DNA of 63,457 nt, taken from an uncultured Muribaculaceae bacterium. GTDB lineage: Bacteria > Bacteroidota > Bacteroidia > Bacteroidales > Muribaculaceae. Made by a program: the position numbers and the translations under genes. The DNA is taken from assembly GCA_944321865.1 (NCBI GenBank), contig CALUMZ010000007.1:1-63457 (forward strand). The letters run 5' to 3'. The notes beneath the pieces were generated by a model. It made no database searches, had not been told where the DNA came from, and was given only the letters and a program-made list of their open reading frames with translations. This document shows positions 1-8,357 of this stretch, piece by piece; position 1 is the stretch's first letter, and each line of letters opens with the position of its first letter.

Positions 1-69
1 GTGAGAAGACTCGAACTTCCGGCCTCCACGTCCCGAACGTGGCGCGCTAACCAACTGTGCTACACCCCG
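1..69 (-). tRNA. tRNA-Pro (CGG anticodon), cut by the window start
   Basis: Read on the minus strand, the sequence starts CGGGGTGTAGC, the usual 5' end of a bacterial tRNA-Pro. It continues through a D-arm with GGTTAGCGC and an anticodon stem CCACG/CGTGG enclosing the loop TTCGGGA, giving anticodon CGG at 35-33. The T-arm GGAAG-TTCGAGT-CTTCT follows. Only the first three bases of the 3' acceptor strand (CAC, pairing with GTG) lie in the window, so the last few bases are missing. It reads proline codon CCG. A TATCTTTG promoter box lies just upstream. Confidence 0.93.
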
Positions 70-85
70 GACTTTTTTAGCGATG

Positions 86-93
86 CAAAGATA
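86..93 (-). promoter_or_regulatory. -7 box (TATCTTTG) of the tRNA-Pro gene
   Basis: On the minus strand TATCTTTG matches the Bacteroidetes TAnnTTTG -7 consensus and ends 16 nt before the mature tRNA 5' end, a sensible distance for a short leader. No clean TTTG -33 element is evident. Confidence 0.7.
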
Positions 94-198
94 GACATTT
101 TTTCTGAAAAAGGTCCTAAAAAACACAGTTTTTTTATGCTATTTTTCAATATCCGGCAAATAACAGGTATTTCTCCCCCCTACACGTCCACAGGTTTA

Positions 199-256
199 CC
201 CCCCCAAACGGCCATGAGACCGCAAAAATTTGTTTTGAGAGTGCTTTTATGTCCTT
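199..256 (+). repeat. Intergenic CATTAGAC-type element, copy 1
   Basis: The stretch with CCCAAACGGCCATGAGACCG followed by CAAAAATTTGTTTTGAGAGTG matches, in the opposite orientation, the element at 58632-58691 over about 45 bases with few differences. Its core CGG(C/T)CAT(G/TA)AGACCG is an imperfect palindrome. It sits between the divergent tRNA and argF' genes. The rest of the 70-378 gap shows no coding potential that I can support. Confidence 0.6.
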
Positions 257-378
257 GGGTTAAACAACCCGGATAAACGCCGGTATAAAAAATATCACCG
301 ATTTAAATATTGTTTTATGCTCATTTACCACCAAAATTTGCTAACTTGCATACGATTTATTACAAAAACGGTAACGAC

Positions 379-1332
379 ATGAGATATTTTAAATCAGTAA
401 CAGATATAGGTGATTTGCACGAAGCTGTGCGCGAAGCTTTTGAAGTGAAAAACAACCGTTATGGCTATAAACACCTTGGCCGGGACAAAACACTGCTAAT
501 GATTTTCTTCAACTCATCGTTGCGCACTCGCCTGAGCACACAAAAAGCCGCCATGAATCTTGGCATGAATGTAATTGTTCTCGATGTGAACCAAGGAGCA
601 TGGAAACTTGAGACCGAACGCGGCGTGATAATGGATGGCGACAAACCCGAGCACCTGCTCGAGGCCATTCCTGTGATGGGCTGCTACTGCGACGTAATAG
701 GTGTGCGCTCATTTGCCCGCTTTGAAAACAAGCAAGACGACTATGAAGAAAAGATATTCAACCAATTCGTGAAATACTCGGGGCGGCCTGTTTTCGCTAT
801 GGAAACAGCCACCGTACACCCGCTGCAAAGTTTTGCCGACCTCATCACAATCGAGGAGTACAAGACAAAGCCCCGGCCACGTGTCGTGCTCACATGGGCA
901 CCCCACCCCAAGGCTTTGCCGCAAGCTGTCCCCAACTCATTTGCACAGTGGATGAATGCCACCGACTATGATTTCGTCATCACACACCCGCATGGGTATG
1001 AATTGTCGAAAGAATTCACCGGCAACGCCACCATTGAATATGACCAAGACAAGGCTCTTGCCGGAGCCGACTTCGTCTACGCAAAAAACTGGTCGGCATT
1101 TGAAGACCCCAACTATGGCAAAATATTGTCGACCGACCGTAATTGGACCATCACAACCCGGAAAATGGCACTTACCGACAATGCATATTTTATGCACTGC
1201 CTGCCGGTGCGGCGCAACATGATAGTAAGTGACGATGTGATAGAAAGCCCGCGCTCGATAGTGATACCCGAAGCTGCCAATCGTGAAATATCGGCACAAG
1301 TGGTATTGAAACGTATTCTCGAAAATTTATAA
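379..1332 (+). CDS. argF': N-succinylornithine (acetylornithine-type) carbamoyltransferase
   Basis: This 317-residue protein transfers a carbamoyl group from carbamoyl phosphate to an acylated ornithine in the Bacteroidetes variant of arginine synthesis (cytoplasmic). The carbamoyl-phosphate motif SSLRTR is at residues 46-51, HPLQSFADL lies near 150 and the HCLPVRRN loop near 270. Residue 90 is Pro in GDKPEH. In the characterised Bacteroides fragilis enzyme, proline at this place goes with N-succinylornithine, whereas the Xanthomonas enzyme has Glu and uses N-acetylornithine. The open frame extends upstream to 310, but the family start matches ATG 379 (MRYFKS). A degenerate TAACTTG box lies at 342-348. 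The next gene starts 17 bases downstream. Confidence 0.95.
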   Translation: MRYFKSVTDIGDLHEAVREAFEVKNNRYGYKHLGRDKTLLMIFFNSSLRTRLSTQKAAMNLGMNVIVLDVNQGAWKLETERGVIMDGDKPEHLLEAIPVMGCYCDVIGVRSFARFENKQDDYEEKIFNQFVKYSGRPVFAMETATVHPLQSFADLITIEEYKTKPRPRVVLTWAPHPKALPQAVPNSFAQWMNATDYDFVITHPHGYELSKEFTGNATIEYDQDKALAGADFVYAKNWSAFEDPNYGKILSTDRNWTITTRKMALTDNAYFMHCLPVRRNMIVSDDVIESPRSIVIPEAANREISAQVVLKRILENL

Positions 1333-1348
1333 CCTTAACACACGCAAT

Positions 1349-2542
1349 ATGAAAACCAACCTCCTCATTATTATAATAATGCTGCTGGCACCACTCACGG
1401 CTGCGGCTGCCGAATGGGACAATACCGACGTGAAAATGTGGAACGAAGGCGATATCACATGGGCAGACTTCAAGGGTGTGCCACCTGCATCGGGCGACGC
1501 CCCTGTTTCAAGTTTTGAATGCACCCTCGACGTGAAAAAAGAAAACCTCGGACAGGGCCGGGAATACTTTGCCTACGCATACATGAACAAATTGCAATCT
1601 TACGTAACCGATTCGGCTGTTGCCACCCCGGCACGACTGCGTTACCATCAATTGCAATTCGACGCACTTGAGGTGATACGCCGCCGGTTCCAGAACGAGA
1701 TAGGCATAGGCATGACCGATGAACAGGTACAGGAGCGGCTTGCATTCTACCGCAACATGTACATCGACCAGCTGCACAATATCGACAAGGAAACCAATTT
1801 CGGCAACGACAATAGCAAAGTGGACGAATGGGCCTACTTCACACAAAAGAATCTGGAACAAACAGCCACGGTGGAATTGCCGCAAACGATACCGAGCAAC
1901 TGGGGATATGGCGCACAGATTGGCCTTGGAGGAATATTCCCGACCGGCGACATAAACAACACTTTCAATGGAAATTTCACATTCAATGCCGGGCTGTTGG
2001 GTTCATACAGGCGAATACAACTTCAAGCCACAGTAACTTACGGGCAACCGGGACTCGACAATCGCAACGTGTTCAACGTGTTTGACGAGGCCGGCCGCCC
2101 ATTGGTCGATGTGCTCGACAATAACGCCTCGTTCCTCGACTTCACAGTGTCGCTCGGCTACAGCATAGTAAAGACCCGGCGTTTCGCCATTACGCCACAC
2201 TTCGGCATGTTCTGGGGAAAATACAAGTGGAACGCCACACACCTTGAATGGACGCAAAACGACGAAACAGGCGAATATGAAAGCCGTGTCACTCACACCG
2301 AGACGCAAAAATTTAAAGACCTGAACTGGATGGCAGGTATTGACTTCGACATATTGCTGCACACGGCACGAAGCAACGACGACTTTTGGTTTGGCCGCCG
2401 TGAACAACTATCATCATCATTACGCATAACGCCTTACGTTGCCCACGCCGTTTACAACAAGGAGAACCCGGCCGTGAAAGGCTATTATGTTGGCTTCACC
2501 GTGTCATACCTCGGTATCGCCCGCGCCTTGAAACTCAGGTAG
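1349..2542 (+). CDS. Secreted/outer-membrane protein with DUF922-like N-terminus and C-terminal beta-barrel
   Basis: This is a 397-residue protein with a signal peptide (about residues 1-21, cut near AAAAEW). Residues 25-150 resemble the W-x-DFKG pattern of DUF922-type Bacteroidetes proteins (WADFKGVPPASG), with a helical stretch containing LRYHQLQFDALEVIRRR. From about 185 the chain switches to alternating aromatic/glycine beta-strands (YGAQIGLGGIFPTGD, FTFNAGLLGSYRR) that end in a short hydrophobic strand, as in outer-membrane barrels. It follows argF' by 17 bases on the same strand and may be co-transcribed. The function is unknown and the DUF922 resemblance is a reading of the motif only. 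Confidence 0.75.
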   Translation: MKTNLLIIIIMLLAPLTAAAAEWDNTDVKMWNEGDITWADFKGVPPASGDAPVSSFECTLDVKKENLGQGREYFAYAYMNKLQSYVTDSAVATPARLRYHQLQFDALEVIRRRFQNEIGIGMTDEQVQERLAFYRNMYIDQLHNIDKETNFGNDNSKVDEWAYFTQKNLEQTATVELPQTIPSNWGYGAQIGLGGIFPTGDINNTFNGNFTFNAGLLGSYRRIQLQATVTYGQPGLDNRNVFNVFDEAGRPLVDVLDNNASFLDFTVSLGYSIVKTRRFAITPHFGMFWGKYKWNATHLEWTQNDETGEYESRVTHTETQKFKDLNWMAGIDFDILLHTARSNDDFWFGRREQLSSSLRITPYVAHAVYNKENPAVKGYYVGFTVSYLGIARALKLR

Positions 2543-2564
2543 CGTGGGAGAATGACATCGTTTA

Positions 2565-3431
2565 ATGCAAAAAAAGGAACATATATTCGGTGGCCGCCAC
2601 AACCTGCTCTCACTGACTGCCGCACAATGGTGTGGAAAGATTACGGGTAACCCGGTATTCGATACCGTGCATCGCTACCCCACGTCATATTACCTCTATA
2701 AAGGATTGACCGACAACGGCACTTTTATGCTTCAAGACATGTGCGATGGGAAGGAGTATGAGGTAGAAAACAATTCGTATGGCGCAGGCGACAGCATTTT
2801 GAGTGTCTCCAAAGTGGGAGAGACTGTTATGGTTACCAATTTGGCGAGTTTCAAGGACATGCACTATGTGGTAGGGGTAACTGTTTCCGAAGATAAGAGC
2901 GAAGTAATGAAAGAAGTGGAGGCAAAGCGCAGAAACGACAGGTTGATGGAAAGCCAGAAAGAGATATACCCGCTTTTCTTGAAAGCATCCAAAGGGGAGC
3001 CTGCCGTATTTGTGAAAGATCTCGCTGAAATGAAGGCATTCTATAAACAGGTGATGCCAAAAATGAGCGACAATTTCCCAATTCAGGAGATTCCGACAGG
3101 TGCGACATGCGTCGGCATATATTGTGACCCGGTGGTGGGGATATATGTGGCAGCGGCGGCCGGAGAATGCGTCGCTTTGCCGTCAAATCGTTTTTATGAC
3201 AAAGAGGCTGCCCGCAAGTCGGCTCTCGGGTTCTACTGCGATGCCGACATTGTGACCTATCGCACAGCCTGCATTTTGCATGACCGTGACCTGATTCCCG
3301 ATGCCGCCTTGACAAGTGTACGCGGATATGAACACGGGCGTGATTTCCTGCATCGCAACGGACGCTTCTTCATCGACTATTTCTATGAATGTTGCAGGGA
3401 ACTGGATTACGACCCGTATTGTGTGAAATAA
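2565..3431 (+). CDS. Conserved hypothetical protein (Bacteroidales)
   Basis: This is a 288-residue soluble protein without a signal peptide or membrane segment. I do not recognise a domain with certainty. The N-terminal half reads like a beta-rich fold (YYLYKGLTDNGTFMLQDMCDGKEYEV). The C-terminal half (about 190-288) contains YDKEAARKSALGFYCDADIV and a FYECCRELDYDPYCVK end, which recall DUF3843-type Bacteroidetes proteins, but I cannot confirm that. It starts 22 bases after the barrel protein and is probably in the same transcription unit. Confidence 0.65.
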   Translation: MQKKEHIFGGRHNLLSLTAAQWCGKITGNPVFDTVHRYPTSYYLYKGLTDNGTFMLQDMCDGKEYEVENNSYGAGDSILSVSKVGETVMVTNLASFKDMHYVVGVTVSEDKSEVMKEVEAKRRNDRLMESQKEIYPLFLKASKGEPAVFVKDLAEMKAFYKQVMPKMSDNFPIQEIPTGATCVGIYCDPVVGIYVAAAAGECVALPSNRFYDKEAARKSALGFYCDADIVTYRTACILHDRDLIPDAALTSVRGYEHGRDFLHRNGRFFIDYFYECCRELDYDPYCVK

Positions 3432-3509
3432 CCGTTTGAGGTTAGACACCGTTACATGATGATAATTTCGCCTGTTGATGATATTTTGTGAAATATTTTG
3501 TGGCATATC

Positions 3510-3540
3510 TTTGAATTGCTCGTTTTTTACCTTAATTTTG
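3510..3540 (+). promoter_or_regulatory. Promoter of the PKD/T9SS secreted protein
   Basis: TTTG at 3510-3513, a 19-nt spacer and TAATTTTG at 3533-3540 give an exact Bacteroidetes -33/-7 promoter. It is 25 nt from the start codon at 3566. Confidence 0.85.
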
Positions 3541-3565
3541 CAAAATATCATTATCATTTACTATC

Positions 3566-5887
3566 ATGAAACATCTTTTAACTTCCGGAGTGCTACTTGC
3601 TGCATGGTTGGGCATGCAAGCAGCGGGTATACCCTCGCAAGAGGTTCCAAATATGCCAATCAACACAGGGAAACAACCGATGCCAAACACCCCTGCCGGG
3701 GAAACATTCTCGCGGGCAAGCCTTAACCCTTCATACCTGACAGAGGCCGATGGAGAATTGCAAGCCGCTTTTACCTGCCTGAATGGAGAAGGCGAGCAGG
3801 AAGTGGTGTGGAGCGAAAACTTCGACGGATTGGACGAGGACAACCTTGGCGGGTGGACGTTGAACAACGCCGACGCTTTCTCGTGGGCCTTCAGTAATGA
3901 AGATTTCTCTACGATAGTCCCCGGCGACGTGCACTCGCTTTTCATCGAGGGATCATATTGGTATGGCGATCGCGGCACGGCTTCGGCCATAAGCCCAGAA
4001 ATAAGTGTGCCGCAAAACGCAACGTTGAAAGGATACGTTAACTATGCTTTTAATCTCAATAAGGATTATTGCACCCTGACAATCTTTGCCAGCGACAACA
4101 GCGGAGAAACTTGGACTCAAGTGTGGTCGGATCTCGACGACACAGCTGATAAAAAACGGTATTGGCATGAATTGAATATCGACATGACGGCTTTCGCCGG
4201 CAAGACAGCCACGCTTAAATTCGAGTACAACGGTTACATGGGCGACTATGCAATCGACGGGCTGCAACTGACGGCCGCTGCCGAGGCAACGTCAATCGAC
4301 GTGATGACAGGCGAAACAGTGAAGTTTGCCGACGCATCGACAGGCAATCCCACATCGTGGTCGTGGAGCTTCCCCGGCGGGACACCGGCAGAGTCGACCG
4401 AACAGTACCCCGAGGTTTATTACACGCGCGACGGCAGCTATGATGTGTCGCTGACGGTGAGCGACGGCACATCTACTTCCACAAAAACGATGACAGCATT
4501 TGTCAACGTTACCGGCGTGGCACCGACGGCACGAATCATGCCGCCGGCTACTTTCCGATATTACGAAACACGCCTGCCCATGGTGGCTCCGCTTGCTCCG
4601 GTGCAATTCCGCGATGCTTCCGACGGATTCCCCACCGAGTGGGAATGGACATTCACCGGCGTTGACGAGGAAGCAGATGCAATAACTTCGAGTTACGAAG
4701 AAAACCCCGAAGTGAAATACATGTTCCAGCACAAGCAAGGCGTGGGGTTAACAGTAAGCAACCAACATGGGTCGTCCGATGCTTTCACCGAGGTATCGGC
4801 CGAGTATAAGGGGCTTATAACCAACTTGCAACCCGACGACGAACTGTTTACATTCGACCTTGGCGACGGGTATGGCGAATTCCCCGGTACCAACTACCTT
4901 GACATTACTGAATATGCCGAAAAATTCTCCAAGCCATCGCGCCCGATTTTCGTATATGGGGCAAAGGTTTATTTCACCCAAGCCTCAGCGTTCGAGGTAA
5001 TCGACCAAATTGCCGGTGTGGATGTCGCCCTGCACAAGAGCGAAAACGGCCTGCCCGGTGAGAAACTTGACTTTGCCTCATGGAGTGTGTTTGAGCTCGA
5101 CCTGCCCACAGGCGGCACAATGGTGGGTACCGACTTTGAGTTCTCCAAACCGGTAATCGTGGATGATGAATTCTTCTTCGTGGTCAGCGGCATTCCCGAA
5201 AAGAATGAAACATGCACCGTCGCGTTTGCCACTGCACGTTTCCGCGACAACGGCAACACTGCCTACTTCCTGCAAGACGGTGAATGGAAATCGGCTGCCG
5301 ACTATTTCCCCGCAGGCAGCAACCACACCTCTTATGCCATATTCCCGTTAATTGCCCACTCGGTAATGGACTGTTTGTCTGACAGCGAAGTTACCGTAAA
5401 CCAACAGGCCGGAGAAACAGAGTTTAAGATATTTTCTATCTATGGTTATGAAACGCCGGTGACGTGCGATGCCGATTGGTGCCGTGTGACGAGTGAGCCT
5501 AACGGAATGACCGTTGATACCATCGTTGTGCAATATGACGCGCTGCCACAGTCGGTTACAAGCCGCACGGCAACCATCACTCTTACCGATGGCGCAAGCA
5601 CGCTCGACTTGAAACTGACACAAACCAAGAGCAGTTCGGCAGCAACAATCGAGCAAACCTCAGCGGCCGTTTATCCTTCGATATTCGACAACATCTTGAA
5701 CGTTACACTCCCCGGCAATGCACAACACATCGACATAATCGACATATCGGGGAATGTGGTATTCAGCACTTCGGCCGCCGGGCAAACTTCATTGTCAATC
5801 GACGGCTCGCAATTCACCCCGGGTGTATACTTGATTAAAATATCGACCACCGACACCACCGAAGTACTAAAAGCCATAAAGCAATAA
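3566..5887 (+). CDS. Secreted protein with jelly-roll, PKD, BACON and T9SS sorting domains
   Basis: A 773-residue surface or secreted protein. Visible modules in order: a signal peptide (1-20); a MAM/choice-of-anchor-like jelly roll (about 80-235, WSENFDGLDEDNLGGWTLNN and DNSGETWTQVW); two PKD-like domains (about 250-320 with SWSWSFPGGTP, and 330-415 with TEWEWTF); a central region of unknown fold (420-610); a BACON-type domain (about 610-695, ending LDLKLTQT); and a C-terminal type A T9SS sorting domain (about 700-773, GVYLIKI). The C-terminal domain is expected to be removed on export by the type IX system. No enzymatic motif is evident, so an adhesin or glycan-binding role is possible but not shown. 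It has its own promoter and a strong terminator. Confidence 0.88.
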   Translation: MKHLLTSGVLLAAWLGMQAAGIPSQEVPNMPINTGKQPMPNTPAGETFSRASLNPSYLTEADGELQAAFTCLNGEGEQEVVWSENFDGLDEDNLGGWTLNNADAFSWAFSNEDFSTIVPGDVHSLFIEGSYWYGDRGTASAISPEISVPQNATLKGYVNYAFNLNKDYCTLTIFASDNSGETWTQVWSDLDDTADKKRYWHELNIDMTAFAGKTATLKFEYNGYMGDYAIDGLQLTAAAEATSIDVMTGETVKFADASTGNPTSWSWSFPGGTPAESTEQYPEVYYTRDGSYDVSLTVSDGTSTSTKTMTAFVNVTGVAPTARIMPPATFRYYETRLPMVAPLAPVQFRDASDGFPTEWEWTFTGVDEEADAITSSYEENPEVKYMFQHKQGVGLTVSNQHGSSDAFTEVSAEYKGLITNLQPDDELFTFDLGDGYGEFPGTNYLDITEYAEKFSKPSRPIFVYGAKVYFTQASAFEVIDQIAGVDVALHKSENGLPGEKLDFASWSVFELDLPTGGTMVGTDFEFSKPVIVDDEFFFVVSGIPEKNETCTVAFATARFRDNGNTAYFLQDGEWKSAADYFPAGSNHTSYAIFPLIAHSVMDCLSDSEVTVNQQAGETEFKIFSIYGYETPVTCDADWCRVTSEPNGMTVDTIVVQYDALPQSVTSRTATITLTDGASTLDLKLTQTKSSSAATIEQTSAAVYPSIFDNILNVTLPGNAQHIDIIDISGNVVFSTSAAGQTSLSIDGSQFTPGVYLIKISTTDTTEVLKAIKQ

Positions 5888-5904
5888 TCCCAAATACTAC
5901 CATA

Positions 5905-5948
5905 CAAAGCAGCCTTGACCGACCGTTTCAGTCAAGGCTGCTTTGTTT
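5905..5948 (+). terminator. Rho-independent terminator after the T9SS protein
   Basis: A perfect 15-bp stem (CAAAGCAGCCTTGAC / GTCAAGGCTGCTTTG) with an 11-nt loop is followed by TTT. It begins 17 bases after the stop codon at 5887. Confidence 0.85.
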
Positions 5949-6088
5949 ATCCCAAATAACTCCGCAATAGTGCGAGTATCCGCCTTTGTCGCTCATTCCT
6001 GTCTTCGCCAACATGTCACCCTAAATGAACGGGTAAGTCAGGAAACACAATAATAATCCCCAATATTTACCTAATTGCTCGATTGCGG

Positions 6089-7426
6089 TTAATCTTTATC
6101 GTCTGACTTGCCTGCTTCGTCATCAGGCTTCTCTTCATCTTTATTATTTTTGATTACGAGCAACTTATCCACGCGCCCGCGGTCGGTATCCATAATCTCG
6201 AAATCGAGATTTTGGTAGCTGAACTTGTCGCCGGCTTTTGGCACTCCGCCAATGAGGAACATTGCCATGCCGCTGAGGGTGGTGAAATCTTCCTCCTTCA
6301 AGTCATCAAAGTCGGTAATGCCCATCGTGTCCATGAAGTCTTCAAGATTCATCGAACCATCCACAAGCAACGAACCGTCTTGGCGTTCTATGATTTCTTC
6401 CTCGTCTTCTTCGTTCTCCTCAAGAATGTCGCCAAAGATGCTTTCCGACAGGTCGTGCAGGGTAATGATACCCTCGGTGTTGCCAAACTCATTGATTACA
6501 ACGGCAAACTTATCTTTGGTCCTTTTGAACACCTCAAGTACTTTCTTTGCCGACAGGCTTTCGGGTACAAGTTGCGCCGGTTGCGCAATACTGCGCAAGT
6601 CAAACCCGCGCTCGCTGCTGCCAATCATCAGAATTATATCCTTAACCGACACCACCCCGACAATCTGGTCGAGATCTTCATCGACGAGCAAGTATTTGCT
6701 GAAGTGTTCCTTCTTTATGGTTTCAAGCACATCTTCAGGCGTATCGTTAACATGCAGCGCAATCACATCGCGGCGCGGCGTCATGAGGTCGTTGGCGCGC
6801 TTGTCGGAAAAGCGGAACACATCACGCAACATCTCATTCTCTTCTTGGTCAATCACGCCCTGTTCCGAACTTTGGTTAAGAATCATCTTCAATTCGTCCT
6901 GCGTCATTTGCCGCTCCTCGGGCTTCATGCCCATCAATTTGTTGACAAACTTGGTCGACGCACTCAACAAGCACACAAACGGATATGCGATAACCGAAAT
7001 CATCTGCATCACCCCGCTGAACTTGGCTGCATACCGCTCAGGATCGGACAGGGCTATCGACTTGGGCACCAATTCCCCCACCACAATCGACAAGTATGTG
7101 ATGACAATTACCACGGTGGCAAGAGCAAGATGCCCTGCATACACCGCATTGACACCCGGTATCATGGCATATAGCGGAGCTATGTCATCGGCTATGCTGA
7201 TACCTCCGTATGCACCCGATACAATACCTATCAAGGTGATACCGATCTGGATTGTAGATAAAAATTTCTCGGATTCCTCTCGTTGCTTTATTACTCTTTT
7301 TGCTTTCTTGTTGCCCCTGTCGGCCAATGTTTCCAAACGCACTTTGCTCGATGACACCAAGGCTATTTCATACATTGCAAAAACGCCGTTAAGAAGCAAT
7401 AATAACAGGATAATAATAAACTCCAT
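6089..7426 (-). CDS. CNNM/CorC-family membrane protein (DUF21-CBS-CorC_HlyC, hemolysin-like)
   Basis: A 445-residue inner-membrane protein of the family that includes CorC/YtfL and eukaryotic CNNM, associated with divalent cation (Mg2+/Co2+) efflux or homeostasis. The order is a DUF21 membrane domain (about 1-190, four hydrophobic segments, GELVPKSIAL), a paired CBS regulatory domain (about 205-330, MTPRRDVIALHVNDTPEDV and IVGVVSVKDI) and a CorC_HlyC domain (about 345-430). An acidic loop EENEEDEEEII lies between, and the tail is strongly charged. Length and order are normal for the family. The true transported ion cannot be read from sequence. A TATGTTTG box is upstream. Confidence 0.92.
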   Translation of the reverse strand: MEFIIILLLLLLNGVFAMYEIALVSSSKVRLETLADRGNKKAKRVIKQREESEKFLSTIQIGITLIGIVSGAYGGISIADDIAPLYAMIPGVNAVYAGHLALATVVIVITYLSIVVGELVPKSIALSDPERYAAKFSGVMQMISVIAYPFVCLLSASTKFVNKLMGMKPEERQMTQDELKMILNQSSEQGVIDQEENEMLRDVFRFSDKRANDLMTPRRDVIALHVNDTPEDVLETIKKEHFSKYLLVDEDLDQIVGVVSVKDIILMIGSSERGFDLRSIAQPAQLVPESLSAKKVLEVFKRTKDKFAVVINEFGNTEGIITLHDLSESIFGDILEENEEDEEEIIERQDGSLLVDGSMNLEDFMDTMGITDFDDLKEEDFTTLSGMAMFLIGGVPKAGDKFSYQNLDFEIMDTDRGRVDKLLVIKNNKDEEKPDDEAGKSDDKD

Positions 7427-7451
7427 ATAAAAACTTAAACAGTTCCGACTG

Positions 7452-7459
7452 CAAACATA
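7452..7459 (-). promoter_or_regulatory. -7 box (TATGTTTG) of the CNNM/CorC-like gene
   Basis: On the minus strand TATGTTTG fits TAnnTTTG and lies 25 nt before ATG 7426. The -33 element is not obvious. Confidence 0.6.
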
Positions 7460-7515
7460 CGAAATTTGTCGCTAATAATCATAGTTTTATATGAATAATT
7501 TCATTTCGGTCACCG

Positions 7516-8295
7516 TCATGCGTTGACTTGCACCTTGATGCCGGCAGCTTCGATACGTGCCGCGATGCGCTGCATTTCTTCGGGCGAAATCTTTTGCAGG
7601 TTGCGCTCGGGCGTGGGGCGGTCGATGGTGTAGAGCATTACCTCCTGCGGGCGAATCTCGGTGTATGCGGCTATCAGGGCATCTATTTCCTCGTCGGTGG
7701 TGTTATCGACCGGCTCACCGTCGTGCTCGCCACGCACCATCATGGTTTGCACTATGCACCGGCCGTCAAATTGCTTCAGGTCGTCGATTATCCCCTCGGG
7801 CAGCACATTGGGCGACACCGGGCGGTTAAGCCGCTTAAAGGTGCGATATATTGCCGAATCAAGTTTCAAGATGTTGCAATCTACCATTTTCAACGCCTCG
7901 GCAACACTTGGGCGGCTTGCCATAGTGGCATTGCTAAGCACGCACACCTTTGCCTCGGGAAAATAGTGGTTGCGCAGTGTGAGTGTGTCGTGGACTATGG
8001 TTTTAAACTCGGGGTGGAGAGTCGGCTCGCCGTTACCCGAGAACGTGATAACATCAATGTTTACCCCCTCGGCTTTCAATTGCTTCAACTTTGCCGAAAG
8101 CTGCTTTTTTACTTCGGCATGGCGCGGAATGCCGGTTGTGCCGTTGCCTTGTGCATTGTATCCCGCCTCGCAATAAAGGCAGTCAAACGAGCACACTTTG
8201 CCGTCGCGCGGCATCAGGTTTATGCCCAGCGAAGTCCCCAGCCGGCGGCTGTGTATGGGCCCGAATATGGTTTCATGAAATAAAACTGTCTGCAT
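7516..8295 (-). CDS. Radical SAM protein (COG0731-like Fe-S oxidoreductase)
   Basis: A 259-residue protein with the radical SAM cluster motif CSFDCLYC (C-x3-C-x2-C) near residues 34-41, the glycine-rich FSGNGEPTLHPEF segment near 86-98 and an N-terminal FGPIHSRRLGTSLGINLMP stretch typical of the COG0731/wyosine-like group. It has no SPASM or extra cluster domain and is shorter than the wybutosine enzyme. Its substrate is unknown. Orthologues are widespread in Bacteroidetes as single genes. It is followed downstream on the plus strand by a palindromic REP. Confidence 0.85.
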   Translation of the reverse strand: MQTVLFHETIFGPIHSRRLGTSLGINLMPRDGKVCSFDCLYCEAGYNAQGNGTTGIPRHAEVKKQLSAKLKQLKAEGVNIDVITFSGNGEPTLHPEFKTIVHDTLTLRNHYFPEAKVCVLSNATMASRPSVAEALKMVDCNILKLDSAIYRTFKRLNRPVSPNVLPEGIIDDLKQFDGRCIVQTMMVRGEHDGEPVDNTTDEEIDALIAAYTEIRPQEVMLYTIDRPTPERNLQKISPEEMQRIAARIEAAGIKVQVNA

Positions 8296-8322
8296 AGTAA
8301 AAAAATAATGTTGTATGATTGT

Positions 8323-8350
8323 GTAGAGACGCGATTAATCGCGTCTCTAC
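8323..8350. repeat. GTAGAGACGC palindrome (REP-like), single copy
   Basis: A perfect 28-base palindrome whose arms are GTAGAGACGCGATT and its complement lies between two minus-strand genes. It belongs to the same family as the copies at 16715, 16795, 25317, 25398 and 62658. It could also serve as a terminator hairpin, but there is no T-run. Confidence 0.85.
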
Positions 8351-8357
8351 TATGTTG

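Noticed and set aside
1..276. A 91-codon frame across the tRNA and intergenic sequence
   Set aside because: It reads through the reverse complement of a tRNA, has no family features and lacks a plausible start.
6212..7430. Two long plus-strand frames (320 and 401 codons) opposite the CNNM/CorC gene
   Set aside because: Both are mirror frames of a well-supported gene; the composition is Ser/Ile or His-rich and has no known domain.
8323..8350. Rho-independent terminator
   Set aside because: The palindrome has no T-run on either side and is identical in design to REP copies elsewhere.
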